Positions 13,235-26,209 of a DNA stretch of 64,000 nt are shown one piece after another (positions within the stretch are counted from its first letter, which is position 1; every line of letters begins with the position of its first letter). The notes under the pieces are model-generated. The model did no database searches. It was not told the origin of the DNA and saw nothing but the letters and a program-made list of their open reading frames with translations. This DNA comes from Anaeramoeba flamelloides (lineage: Eukaryota; Metamonada; Anaeramoebidae). The stretch covers positions 2,418,001 to 2,482,000 of the forward strand of contig JANTQA010000032.1 in assembly GCA_027625915.1 (NCBI GenBank). Reading direction: 5' to 3'. Position numbers and translations under genes: made by a program.

Positions 13235-16200
13235 TTTTTTTTTCGATTCAATTGCTATTGTTTTTTTTTTTGATTATTTGATTTGTTTTATTTTATTTTA
13301 TTTTTTTTATTTATACATTTGTTTGACATTATCAATATGGATAAATTAAAAAAAATTTTTAATTTTAGAATTTAAACATCCTTTTTGGTGAATTTATTTT
13401 CTGTTTTTTTTTTTTTATCTTCTTATTTTTTTTTTTTTGAATTAATCTTTTCCATTTCATTATAAAAAAATTTCCCATCCAAACCAATTAGTATCACTTT
13501 CAATTCAAAAAGAAATTGATTTGGGTATTTAATTACATGAAATGTTGTTCAGCTGAGGTAAAACATAACAATAATTTTTAGATCCAAAAGATTTTTAGTA
13601 TAATTTGTTTTTTTTTTTAAAAAAGCAAAATAATTTTTAACAATTAACTTAATTTTCAAAAAATGATTCTGAAATCGAAAATTTAAAGAAGAATAACAAA
13701 AGAATATGAAAGAAAATAGAAAAAAAATTATCAGAATTATTGAAAAAAATTGAGAAAAATCAAAAGAATATAAACTAAAAGTTTTAATAAAAAGTACAGT
13801 TTCAAAAAAACAAAAAAAAATCATTTATTTTTTGATTTTTATTTGTAACACAAAGGAAAATGAAACCAATATTTCTCGTTTTAAATAAAAGAACAAACCT
13901 TTTTTTATATTGATTATTATTATAGTTTTAAGATTTTCCAAAAATACATAGAAATGTATTTAAATCATAACTTGAGTCACTAAGGGTGTTTTAGATCCTT
14001 TTCTTTGGAGGGGTTGCTATCACCAAATATTGGTCTATCTTTAAAGTATATTTTTTAATTGAAACTAAATCATCAAAGTATTCTCTTTTCCAAATGTCTC
14101 AAAAAATCTATTATAAATATTATTACACAATAAAATTTTGAATTTTTTATGAAAGATCACAATTGAAAAATTGTTCATTTTTAAATGATATTTTTTTAAT
14201 TACTTTTTCTAAATCTAAAAATAGAAATTCAGAGAATAGTCTTCTAGATTTAAAAATTAATCATCTGAAAAATCAAAAGTGACTATTTTTTTATTTTTTT
14301 AAATTTAAAGTTTAGCTCAATGATTATCAACATAAAACCTCATAGACTGGATTGTTTTTGTTTCATTTATTAGAAAAAGTATTTGGATTTTCCAATATGT
14401 TTTCAATATTTAAAAATAATTTGTCAAAAAAATCGTTTCATTAAGGTAGTAATATTTTTTAAAAATAAAATGAAATCTTGTCGAGGTCTTGAAAAAAATT
14501 TTTTTGTAATTTGTTTTTCTATTTCTGAAAGGGATGATGTTAATATCAACTAAAAAATTTATGAATTTTTATCTCTTTTTTGAAATCCAAAATTTACATG
14601 TTTCCAATATAAAATAAAATAAAGTAACCCTATTATTTTTATTAATAATTAAGTTAATTCTTGAAAAATGGGAAAACATATTTTTTGTTTTATCTTGGAA
14701 AGTATGGGTTTTGAAAGAAAATTTGTTATTTTATTATTATATTTTATAATTAATATTTCGAATGAAATCTCAAACAATAAAAATAATTGTGGTATAGGTG
14801 ATTCAATAAATGAATATTTGATAGAATTTTAACAACATTTTCCTATTAAATTGAGATCTATTTCGCAAAACAATTTTTTCTTTAATGTTTTAAAAAAGTT
14901 ATTTTCTGATTTTCAAAAAATTAAAAAAAAAATTTCAAAAAATTACAAAAAAATGAAAAAATAAATTTTTTAACAAAATGTTTGGTCTTATTCACAAGAA
15001 TCCTTATAAAAATTAAAATTATTTTTAACAGAAAAAAATTGATTTTGAATTTTGAGGATAAAATTAACTAATTCCCAAATATTTTCAAGAAAATTTTATT
15101 TTGAAAAATGGAATTTTATCTTAAAACAAAAACAAAATCACTTGGTTAAAAATTATAAATAACTTTAAAAATTTAATTATTATAACTATTCTTCTTAGAT
15201 AAATACCACTTATTTTTTGTAATTGGTTGAATAAATCATTTTTTTTTTTTTAGTTAACCAAAAGAATTATATTAAAAAAGAAGAATAAAACTATATATTA
15301 ATATTCCTGACAACAAATACATGCTATTGTATAGTAACCGAAATGGCAAAAAAAAATGGTTAAAATTTTTATAATGTGAGAAACAAAATGAATTTAAATG
15401 TTTTCTTTTTCAGAAAAAAAGTGAAAAAAAAAATTGATGATCTTATAAAAAAATTATTCTTTTTTGGGTTTCTTGGTCGATCAGAATTTTTTGACACTTG
15501 GGGTTATATGTAATTTGCAAGTAGAAAATATCACCGATAGCACATTTGAAATTTTGCCTTGTTTATGTAAAGTACTGATCCCTTAATTAATTTTCGAAAA
15601 AATAGAATTTTTTATATACTAATTTCTATTTCAATAAATATTTAAGAAAAGATATTTCTCTAATTGAAAGCCTTCAAATTCGAAATAATTTTTTTTTTTT
15701 GTCTTGAAATTCATATTGTTTTCTAAAATTTTTGGGATATTTTTTACTTCAAAATGGTCAAGTTGAATTGATGTAATCAATTTTTTGTACTATTTTACCA
15801 AACCTATTTTTAGTGAAATATAAATCATGGAGAACCTAGTGTGATTATCATCTAATAACAACATACTTTGATCTAAGACTTCTCTGTGATATATACTAAT
15901 CCCTTTTGAAAAAATTTGGAAAAGAAATATCCTTACTATATTACGTCCAAAAGTTTAACACTATTATTGAATGTAAAAGTTAGGTAAATCGGAAAAATTA
16001 TATAAATCTATAAATAAAATAATATTCAATTGGTTTGTCGATTGATTGATATATTGGTGGTTAAATTTAAGGTAATCAAAGAAAATTTTTTCAAAATAAT
16101 AAAAAAGCGAAGAAAAATAATTAAAAAATATTATCAATTTATGAAAGAAAAAATTAATGATTATGGACAATATTGTGGGTTTACCCGTATAAGAGTTTTT

Positions 16201-17391
16201 AAATAATTGACTTATCATTGAGTTTTTAAGAATATTAAATCTTGTATTATTTAATATTTTTTGATTCATATTTCTCTATATAGGAGATCAAGAAAAACCA
16301 CTAATTAGGGGATATCAATAGAAAAGCACTTTCTAAATTGATTATGTTAACTGAATTCAAAAAATTTGGACACAGTTTAAACAGTTGAAAGAATATCAAT
16401 ACCAAACTTTATATTCAATTTGGAAATAATTTTGAGTTTACAAACAATTTCTTTTTTTGTCTTTTTTGTTTTGTTTTCATTTCCGTTTTTTCTGTAATTA
16501 TGAAATTTTTTTCCTTCGATCTGCAATTTTTTTCAATGGTTGATAGAAGGTTAGTTTTGAGTTTGTTAAATCAAAATAACAAATACAATTGGTCGATGGT
16601 ATCTTATCATTTGATCGAACAAAAATTGTTGGTAAAATTTCAACAAATTTACCATTACATTTTTTGTTCCGTTTTGTTTCATTATTTTGGACTCATATTT
16701 TTTTTTTTTTTTTGTTGTATATTTTTTTCTTTTATTTGGATGAAAATGATTACTTATAAAAACATTAATACGAGGTTACTTAAACATTGTTTTAAATTGC
16801 TTTTGGAAAAATTTAATAAATTGTTTTTTTTTTTGCCGATATGTGTGATTTTGGGTTTTTCAAATTTTAGGAATAGGGTTATGATTATATTGTTTATAAT
16901 ATAACGAATTATTCTTTGAAGTGAATTCATTTTTTCTATTAGTTTAAATAATTTTTCATTTTCAGATTTTTGTGATTTTCTGAATGTTTCAGAATGAAAA
17001 ATTGTATTTAAGTTTTTTTTTTTTCGGGTTTACTTTATTTCCACAACTGCAAATTTCAATATTGATTTTTCTTTTTTTATTTTTGAAATAGAATTTACCA
17101 TAATTTCTAAAATGAAAATTATAACTAAAAAATAACAACAAAGAAAATATATATAATTTCAATTCTATAAAATAAAAATTTTAGTATTATATTTTATTAA
17201 AGTTATTTTTGATAACAACATCTATAATATTGATTAAATATTTATACTATGATTAAAAAAAAAAGAAAAGAAAAGAAATCAAAAAAATCTATAAGGAAAA
17301 GTATGCCGAAGTGAAAGCTAATAATAAAATAATAAATTTTTTTAATAAAATGAATATAAAAAAATTCAATTGTTAATTATTTTTAAATAGA
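13235..17391. repeat. gene-poor interval between SMC5 and NOP2 with dispersed repeat 'S', copy 1 (about 14440-15570)
   Basis: The convergent SMC5 and NOP2 genes leave 4.2 kb with no convincing gene. About 14440-15570 is repeated in the same orientation at about 58470-59580. Landmarks in both are GAAATCCAAAATTTACATGTTTCC (copy 2 has TCC for TAC), GTGATT/GTGATTTA before AATAAATGAATATTTG, and TTATAATGTGAGAAA. Neither copy has a shared open frame and I found no terminal repeats, so the nature of S is unknown. A weak exon candidate at 16536-16631 is listed separately. Confidence 0.5.
16536..16631 (+). other. possible isolated first exon or gene remnant
   Basis: An ATG opens a 32-codon frame, MVDRRLVLSLLNQNNKYNWS then MVSYHLIEQKLL, ending exactly at a GTAAAA donor-like site. 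The composition (Trp, Arg, His, few Phe/Lys homopolymers) looks more protein-like than the surroundings and faintly recalls a SANT/Myb-type helix pair. I could not find a continuing exon before the convergent NOP2 gene begins at 17392. It may be a chance frame, a decayed gene or the start of a very short gene. Confidence 0.2.
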
Positions 17392-20300
17392 TTATTTTTT
17401 AAGATTTCTTCTTTTTTTTTTAGTTTGTTTCTCCTTTTTTTGGTTTTTATTTGTTTTTTTACTTTTTACGTTTTTTGGAGATTTTTTTGTGGATTCTTTT
17501 TTCTTTTCTCCTTTTTTGTTTTTCTTCTTATTCTTTTCTTCTTTCTTCTTTTGTTTTTTTGGTGTTTTTTTCTTCTGTTTTTCAGTTTCTATCTTTTTAT
17601 TTTCCCATTTTGGTGTTTTTTTCTTTTTGTTGACTTTTTTTTCTTTCATTTTCTTTGGAGTTACTTTCTTTTCTTTTTTTTTTGTTTTCTTTGGTGATTT
17701 TTCTTTTTGTTTGGTTTCATTTTTCTTTGTTGTTTTTTGTTTTTTTGCTGATTTTTGCTTTGGTTTTACAGTTTCTATCTTTTTCTTTTCCTTTTTTGGT
17801 GTGTTTTTTTTTTTTGACTTTTCATTTTTCTGAGTTGGTTTTTCCTTCTTTTTCTCATTTTTTTTTTTATCATTACTTGTAAAATCTTTTTTTTTATTTT
17901 CGTTTTTTGGTGTTTTTTTCTTTGGTGTGCTTTTTTTCTTTGGTTTTTCATTTTTCTTTTTTTTTTTATTAGGCGTGTTTTTTTTCTTAGGTTGTTCATT
18001 TTTCTTTGTTTTTTCCATCCCTGATTCGGTTTCTATCTTTTTGTTGTCCTTTTTTGGAGTGTTTTTTTTCTTTTTTTCATTTTTCTTGAGTTTTTCATTT
18101 TTCTTTTTGCTTTTGATTGGCGACTTTTCCTTCTTTGTTTCAATTTCTATCTTTTCAACTTTTTTTTTCTTACCTTGTCCTTTTTTCTTTTCTTCCTTTT
18201 TTTCTGTATCATTTTTTTTGTTTTCTTCTTCTTTTAATTTTTTAAATTTTCTTTTTCGATTTGTTTGTGGTTGTTTTTTTTCTTTGTCATTTAGTGTTTT
18301 ATCAAGATTATTATTCTTATTCAATATTAATAAATTATTTAAATTAATATTTTTTTTATTTTTATTTTTATTTTGATTATTTCTTTTCTTATTATTTTTA
18401 TTTTCATTTTGATCATTTGTTTTTGGTTTTGGAATTTCATTTGAATATTTTATAAATTTGGCAATAAAAAAACCATCCATATTTAATTTGTGTGGGTAAA
18501 TTCTTTTACACAATTTAATTGAAGGGTGGAATCTTCTATATTTAGATTTTGGAATACCTGGGTCACCAAAGGAGATACCTGTTTCAACAAGCTTTACATT
18601 ACGCTTTTTTAAAGCATAATTAACAACCCATTCATTTTCTTCAACGGAAAGGGAACATGTGGAATACACAATAACACCACCCGTTTTGGATTTTGCATTT
18701 ACCGAATCTATCGCACTTAGCAGTAATTGCTTTTGTAATTGAACAATTTTCCAAATTTCATCTTTATTTTTGGAGATTTTTATCGAATTGTCTCTTGCAA
18801 TTACACCGAGACCTAAACATGGTGAATCTATTAAAACTCGATCAAATCCCCCCATTACCTTTGGAAATTGTCTTCCATCGTATTGAACAACAGTACAATT
18901 CGTCACACCTATTGTTATTTCAAATATAATCAATTTGATTTTAATTTGTGTAATAAATAAGGATAGTAAGAGAGATAGAAAGAAATGATTGGTTAATTAA
19001 ATTTTAAATTATTAAGTTGTGCAAGCATATAAACACTCACACATTACACAAAAACATGCACACGTATATATATATAAATTCAAAAAGATATCCAAAACTT
19101 TTTTTCAATTTCATTTTTTAATGAATTTATTAACTCTACTTTCAAAACATTCTGTCACTAAAAACATTTTGAAGAACAAATAATTTTATATAGTTTATTA
19201 ACATTTAAAACAATAAAATCTTTGTTCAAAGCTATGTAAAAAAATTTACAAAAATGGAAAATGAATTAAATTGTTTTGTACATTAATTTGAATTCGTCCA
19301 TATATATTAGAAAAATTTTCGTTCATACCCAATAAATAAATTTTGAGATATCAAAAAAAAGTTAGAAAAAAAGTGGAATGTGACAAAAAGTTCTTGTTTA
19401 ATTATTAAATTATATGATAATTCTTATTTCTTGTTCTTAATCTTTAAGGAAAGATCAAGTAATTTTGGAATAATCGTTAATTTTATGACTTGAATTATTT
19501 ATATTTTGTTAAAATCGAAAAAAATTTTTAGGAAGGTTTTTTATTTCTTTTTTAAAATCTTGTTTTTTCTTCTTTTTTTTTTTTTTTGATTTTGCTTATT
19601 TTTCTATTCTCAATAAGATTGAAGATAATTGAAGTATCGTTTTATATCAAGTCAACATTTTGTAGAAAAGATATTTGAAATTGAAAAACTTTACGAGTGC
19701 ACAAATTTGAATATTTATTAAATTCAAATTGATTTTAGAGAATTATATTTTCCAATTCTTGGTACATTTCACAAAATTAAAAAAATTTTTGTGAGAATTT
19801 TAAAATTTTAAGTCAATTATCAGAAATTACTTGTTTTGGTTTAATACTTTATTAAAATTAAACAAACATTTTTTTTTCACTTTTTTTATGAATTATTATT
19901 GTAATTAATATTATGATCAATGAAATTTCCAACAAAATTACTTTTTTGACTTATCCCTTGATATTTTATCAATCAGGGGGGACATGAAAACAATTATCTA
20001 ATTATTTGAAATTTATCAGCAAAAGTAAAAGTAAAAAAAAAAATATTCTATTGAACGAAAAGTGAGGTGATCTTTTCAAAAAATAATATCATTTTACCAG
20101 AGAAAATCCAAAATATTTTTTTAAGGGACTAATCTCTTTTAAATTTTTTACCTAAATATAATAGAGATTGAGAAAATTTTTTACCAATTACTGAGATTTG
20201 AAAAGCCCTGTTTGTTTTTAATATTAAACATATTTCTAGATAAGGAACCCTTATTTAGAAATTGGTAAAAAAATAAAAGTAATAGAGACTATCCCCTTAC

Positions 20301-21322
20301 GCAGAAATTTTGAAATTCATACTGATTCGTAATTGAAAAATACACCAAAAAACAGTTAAAAAAACAAAAAATTTACCCATTCGATGGCAATTTGAGACAA
20401 GTGAGGTAAGTCTTTCACGTTGAGGGTCATTTGCAATAAGAGTTCCTGTATTTCTCATGAGCTGAGCAATATATGTAGTTTTACCACCTGGTGCAGCACA
20501 CATATCGAGAATTTTTTCATTTTCTTTTGGCTGGAGGGCAACAATGGGGATGAAAGAGGAAGCACTTTGAAGCATATAATGCCCTGCAAGGTATTCTGGT
20601 GTTGCACCAATTGGCACCTGTGACTCATAAATAATAAGCCCAACAGAGCTCCATTTGCTCAGTGGATCCAAATTGACACCACGATTCAATAAGGCTTTTG
20701 CAAGATCGCTTCTTCTTGTTTTTAAGGTGTTTGTTCTGATGGTCACAGGCCTTGGCTTTTCATTGGCTTCAAGGAATTCAACCAACTCGTTCAAAGGAAG
20801 CAAATCAAAAAAGAGTCCCAACAAGAATTCGTTGTATCCATAATACATCCCCAGGTCATATTTTAATTGTGTGACATATTCTTTACGAGGAACTCCTTTC
20901 TTACGTAAGATGCTAAAATTTAATAAAATTGAAATAACTTTATTGATACGTTCACGTAATTTCTCTAAATCTGCTCCCATTTGTTTCTCTAATGTTAGTT
21001 CTTCTTCGGTCGGTAACACAAAGTCTTGGAATTCTTCAATGTTCGCTCCTAAAAGATCAGAGATTTGTGAAAGTGATCCTTCTTCACCAACAGCATATTC
21101 ATCAGAGCCAGAATTTAATTCTAATTCGACACCTTCTCCTTCTCCTTCTCCTTCTCCTTTTTCTTCCTCTATTATTTCGATTTCTGTTTCTTTTAATTTT
21201 TGGTTTGTTGATGAAATCATTTCTGAATCTTGATCTTGTGATGAGATCTCTTCTGAAGAAGTCTCTGAAGTGGCTGAACTGTTCGATTCAGAAACTTCTT
21301 GAAAAAAATTACTTTTAGACAT
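17392..21322 (-). CDS. NOP2: NOP2/NSUN1-type rRNA (cytosine-5) methyltransferase, two exons
   Basis: Nucleolar SAM-dependent methyltransferase that makes m5C in large-subunit rRNA and is needed for 60S assembly. Exon 1 is 20377-21322 and exon 2 is 17392-18908; the 1468-bp intron (donor GTAAAT, acceptor ATAG) rejoins NCHRMG with VTNCTVVQYDGRQFPKV. The product is 820 residues. The first ~115 are acidic and Ser/Glu-rich with a short Gly-Glu repeat. RTNTLKTRRSDLAKAL and PIGATPEYLAGHYMLQ precede SAM motif I (ILDMCAAPGGK, about 271-281). The two conserved cysteines are C346 (DSPCLGLGVI; most relatives have DAPCSGTGVI) and the catalytic C400 (YSTCSLSVEENEW). MDGFFIAKF (about 459-467) ends the domain. 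Residues 476-820 are an exceptionally Lys-rich tail with KKK, TPKK and NEK units. Gene length and motif order leave little doubt. Confidence 0.95.
18909..20376 (-). other. NOP2 intron carrying a TTAA-flanked MITE
   Basis: The 1468-bp intron interrupts the codon for Gly in CHRMG. Apart from the MITE at 20125-20296 it is A/T-rich without recognisable features. Reading through the donor gives only a short tail and a stop. Confidence 0.88.
20125..20296. mobile_element. ~172-bp MITE 'M3', GGGACTAATCTC ends
   Basis: Left end GGGACTAATCTC is preceded by TTAA (20121-20124). The right end is an inverted, slightly decayed copy (GAGACTATCCCC) followed by TTAC. The whole unit matches 52781-52953, including TAATAGAGATTGAGAAAATT inside. 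The TTAA target resembles piggyBac-type insertion. It lies in the NOP2 intron. Confidence 0.8.
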
Positions 21323-22343
21323 TATTACGTAAGTTTTTTAAATTCCAAGCAAAAGAATAAAGTAAAAAAATAAAATATTTTGTTTCTTATTTTTCCAAAA
21401 TTTCAAGCTTGTTTGAAGAAATGATAAGTAAAAAGTTTGTGGGTGGTTGTTTATATTGTGATTTTTGTTCATTTTGAATTAAATAATTAATAATTAAAAT
21501 AAATCATTTATTCTTACTCAAACCATCTTTTTATGATTTCCCATTTGTTCTTGTAATTATTTTTTGTATTTTGGGGTTTATTATTTGGTTTCGATGGCTT
21601 TTATGAATATATAAGTCTGCTGTGGTGTGAACAGTTTTATCTTGTGATTTTTTTTCCGATAAAGATTAAGTTGAAGATTAATAAAAAATTATCTTCGTGT
21701 TAATTTACAAAATAAAAAGATCAAATATTTGATTCAGCTTTCCCAAATAATTACATTCCAATAATTTAAATAAATCATCAAATTACCCCATTCTAGAAGA
21801 GAAATTATATATTTTCAACTGACATATAGAATGTAAACCGATTTAAAGGATTTTAAAACCTTTTAGCTGAAAACTAAATCATTATTTTGTTCCCTTTATT
21901 TTTATTACAATCAATAGTATTTTTGTTATTAGGTAATATTGATTTTATCTGATATTTTTTTGGGGTGAAAATTAGAATTTATTATTTTCTTTTTGATCAT
22001 AAAAATCATTTTCATGAATTTTTTTAATTTCCCAAATTTTCAAATAGAATTGAAAACATATAACTGCATTTTATTGTTTAAAAAATAATTTGTACCCTTT
22101 CGATATTTCCAGGTTTTTATTGAAATTGGTTGTACATTGTTTTGTCCAAAAAAAAGTGATATTGTTTTTTTCATTTTTTGGTAATATTTCAATTAAAATA
22201 TTTTGAAATTACAACTTTGGTTGCAGATTCAATCGGTATTAATATTAAACTTAAGTTGGGATTGATAATTGATCAATACCCCTACTAATAAATTTTATTT
22301 ATTTATGAAATGTAAAAAAAATCCCCAACTTTTTTGGAAATGA

Positions 22344-22387
<44 letters not shown>

Positions 22388-23627
22388 CGGGTACCTATAG
22401 CCCCGATTTAAGAGTTGTTTTCTAGATTTGTTTTAATTTGAAAAAAAAAAAAAAATGAATTAATTCAAAGATTTAACTTAATCCTTTCAAATTTAAAAAA
22501 AAAAACAATAAATATGAATAACAATTATTAATAACAAATGGTAGAATTTTTATTTATTATTGATTATCTTTCTATGGGTTTTTTTACCCCACCTATGAAT
22601 TCTGGAAATGTGTTGTTGAGTGTTTTGTAATTCTATGATTTTTTTCTTAATCTAATAGAATTAGGTGACTTCTATGATTTTTATCAATTCTTTAAAATTC
22701 TCGAAAATCAAACGAAAGTGTAACAAAAAGTGTTGTAGAATGTCTAACTTTTCCATGATTCCAAAGAATAGAGTAAAATCAAAGATTTACTCAATTCTTT
22801 TAAATTTTGGTAAAGTTAACTAAATTTTTTTTATTTTCAGAAATGAAAAGAAAATTTTAGAAATTTTCTTTCAATTTCAAAAATATAAAAAATTTGATGA
22901 CAGTGGGTATGTTTTTAACTTGTACATGGGGTTGAAATTATTATTTTTTATTTTGATAACTTATTTATTCTTTACTTGATCAGTTTTTTTTTTATTTTGA
23001 TAAAATTTTCTTTATTTGCTCCTTTCTTTCAATAAATAATGAAATACTTTAATATATCAAAGTATCATTTTTAAATTTTTCTTTTTGTTCAATTTTTGAG
23101 GTATTTGGGCCAAGTCTACACATTAAAATTAAAAAATAAAAAAAAAAACAGGAACTTTGAAGAATATTGTGGTTAAACTACCCCCAAAAAAATACAATAA
23201 AATATTCTTTTTTTTTTGGAATAAATAGTAAAAGTTTCTTCCAAATTAATCAATATTTAAGTAATAAGAAAACTTTTCTATTTGATATAATTTCATTTGT
23301 TTTGAATCAAAAAAAGGTTATTATCTCTCAAAATTAAGTTAAATTTATTAATATGAACTGCTAAACTTATAGAAATGTATTCAAGTAGGAGAAAAAGAAA
23401 GTGAGATTCAAAATTTGATACAAGAATTTGGTCCCTTCAAAAGAATCTAATACTACTTAAACAATTTCCAATGAAAAAGGATGTGAATTATATTTATATA
23501 ATAAATGTTTGGTTGAAAATAAACTAAAATAGTGATTTAAAGAATATTGAAATTTTTCATTTTTTTCAATTTAAATTCTGTGAAAACACTTGTTTTTGAT
23601 TAAATTTTAATACTTTGACAACATCCA
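21323..23627. repeat. gene-free interval between divergent NOP2 and PFDN2; hairpin repeat 'H' at about 22585-22885
   Basis: This is the shared upstream region of two divergently transcribed genes. I recognise no promoter motif. It contains an AT run (22349-22385) and, at about 22585-22885, a member of the H family. That family has flanks like GTGTTGTAGAATGTCTAACTTT, a self-complementary AAAGAATAGAGTAAAATC segment and a core hairpin (AAAGAAAATTTTAGAAATTTTCTTT). Related copies are near 30100-30430, 33830-34030, 35630-35815 and 56140-56860. Confidence 0.5.
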
Positions 23628-24356
23628 ATGAGCACTGAAAATGAAAAGCCAATTGTAACTGATTTAGATCCAAACGAAGAAGTGAATGAAAAGGATGAAA
23701 AAAATGAAAAAACAGAAAAGAATGAAAAGAATGAAAAAAAAGAAAAAAAAAAAAAAAAAAAAAGAACAAGAACCACAAACCAAAGAAGAGATACTTGACT
23801 TGTATAAAAAAAAAACTCAACAAAGAACTGCACTGATGAACCAAATTAGTGAAGCAGAATATTCAGTCAAAGAACATACAATTGTTTTAACTGAAATCAA
23901 GGGTGTTGATAAAAATAGAAGGTGTTGGAGACTTGTAGACAACATTCTTGTTGAAAAAAATACTGAACAGATCCGTGAAGGATTAACAGAAGAATTAAAA
24001 ATAGTAAATAATATTTTTTTTTTAAAAATTTTTTTTGTCTTTCAAGACTACTTTATTTTTTTTTTTTTTGATTTGAAACAAAAACTTTGCTTGTTTGTTT
24101 TCAGTCTTGTTTTTAATTTTTTTTTTACTTTTTGTTTCTTTTTTTTTTCTTTTATTCATTATTTTTTATTATTTAGAGCCAAGAATTAGTAGACACTTTA
24201 AAAAAACAATTAGAAAAGAAAAACGAAGAAATTAGTGAATACCAAAAAAAATACAATATTGGCTATACCCAAAACAAAGATGAAAAAAAGGATGAAAAAA
24301 CGGAAAAAAACAAAAAACAAGAAAACAAAAACGTTGGAAAAGGTGTTCTTCTTTAA
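23628..24356 (+). CDS. PFDN2: Prefoldin subunit 2, two exons, apparent frame break at a 21-A run
   Basis: Beta-type subunit of the hexameric prefoldin co-chaperone that hands nascent actin and tubulin to CCT. The conserved domain is EILDLYKKKTQQRTALMNQI, then VLTEIKGVDKNRRCWRLVDN ILVEKNTEQI, and in exon 2 LVDTLKKQLEKKNEEISEYQ KKYNI, the family's closing helix. The intron is 24004-24176 (173 bp; donor GTAAAT, acceptor TTTAG). The most natural start is ATG 23628 (MSTENEKPIVTDLDPNEE, acidic), but its frame and that of the domain differ by one base across the A run 23743-23763. Removing one A would join them and give about 184 residues. Starting instead at ATG 23686, in the domain frame, gives about 165 residues with a Lys/Met-rich leader. 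Homopolymer miscount is the likeliest explanation. The last ~30 residues are a Lys/Glu-rich tail unusual for the family. Confidence 0.88.
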
Positions 24357-26172
24357 ATTCCCTTATTCTTTTGAAAAAAAAAAAACAAAATAACAAGATC
24401 ACTCAATACGAAGTGTTTTTAATTGAAATTCGTTTTAAACTTCCAAAGTAACTTTGCGATCAAAAAGAAAAAAAAAATAATTAAAACCATACAAAAAACT
24501 TTTTTTATTTGTTTTTTTTTCCCGCTTCCAAAGAAAAGAAATAAAAAAAAAAAGTTTTACAACACAATTTTTGTTTTATTTCTTTTGTTAACAATCAAAA
24601 TTCTATCTTCTTTTATTTCCTTATTGGTTTATTATCAAAATAAAATTATCAAATATTTTTTCAAGCAAATCAATTTGATTGATCCTCAAGAAAAATCTTA
24701 AAAAGGTAAATTCTAGTTTAAAACATAAAAACTTTCGTAAGTTGTTCTCATTGGGTCGACCTACATTTTTTTGGCAATTCTTTAATAATGAACCAATTTT
24801 GATAAAATTCATTATTTGATTTTATTATTCCAAATACTACTAGAATTATAAGAAGAAAAATGCCAGATCTATCAGTTCTTCAAAATATTAAATAAAGGGG
24901 TTTTATTGTAAAAATAATCCCATTCACCAATCTCAAAAAATATCCAATAATAAGTATTCTTAGAAATCTGAAATAATTCTTTTTTAAATACTAATTCAAT
25001 TTCATCTCAGTAGAATTCATTTTGAGTATTTTATTTAGCTCTATTTCAATTTGTAAATTTATTTATTAAATTAAAAACTTTTTTAAAAATCAAAGTAATT
25101 TTTGACCATTAAAAAAAATCAAAAATTCGCAAAATTTCAAAGAGAGACAATAAAAATGATCTCCAAAACTCACACCCAACAACAACTATAACAACACACC
25201 TCTTAAAATATTTCTTTAGTTTTGATATATTTCCAAAATAGGTGAATATATTACCTAATGAAGAAACACTAAAAATTGAAAATTGCAGAACAACATTTTG
25301 AGGTTAAAAAAACTTTCCATACTTTAATGATCAGAACTTTTATAGAGAAGAAACTCACACAATCATTCCTTTCTTGAGAAAAATAACAAATTAATTCCAA
25401 ATAGAGGAAAAATAAACCATAAATTTTTAATCAAGGTCGTTTCATAAAAATCAAAAGAATTTGTAAAACATTTAAAATTGAAATTATCCCTTCAAAAATA
25501 AATAATAAACAAAGAATTTCTGACCTGTTTATTAATCGATCAAATAATTTTTTTTTTCAAAATTCCAATTTGCAAACTAAATTTGACATTAATAAAATTA
25601 CAACATAATTTCTAATGAAATCTCTTACAATCAAAATTCTTTTCAATCACAATCACAAATCCAAATTTAAATTTAAAAAAGTAGACTGAATTATGGTAAA
25701 TTCGAATGAAATAATTATAGCAATACAAAATGTTAAATATTAATCTTGAAATTATTTTGATTGAAATTTTTACAAGAATTGATATTTAGTAAAAGTTGAA
25801 TTCTTTGAAATAGATTAAATCAAATTAAAATAAATTTAGAGTACCTTACCTTTGATCGATCAATATTTATGAATATAAATTTCAATAAATTTACAAATAC
25901 ATCTTTTTGCTTATTCACACTCCAAAATTATAGGAAATAATATTTTTTTATTTATTAATTTTTTTTTTAGATTTAAAAGGATAGAGAAAGCTTTTTTGGG
26001 AATTATTTATTTTTTGGTTTACCAGTATTTGTAATTATTAAATAATTATACATATTCAATCATGTCAGTAGTTCTAATTTGTATTGGTTAATTGAATAAT
26101 TTAATTTGATTTTTTTTTCAAAAATTCAATTTTGTTTTACTAAAAATAAAAATTTTAGAGGCTAATCAAATC

Positions 26173-26209
<37 letters not shown>

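Noticed and set aside
16640-16904. Downstream part of the 134-codon frame beginning at 16500
   Set aside because: Past the donor-like site it becomes Phe-rich low-complexity sequence; only the 32-codon part is worth noting.
17425-18376. Several Phe-rich plus-strand frames opposite NOP2
   Set aside because: They are the complement of the Lys-rich NOP2 tail; TTT/TTC runs mirror AAA/GAA codons. No domain.
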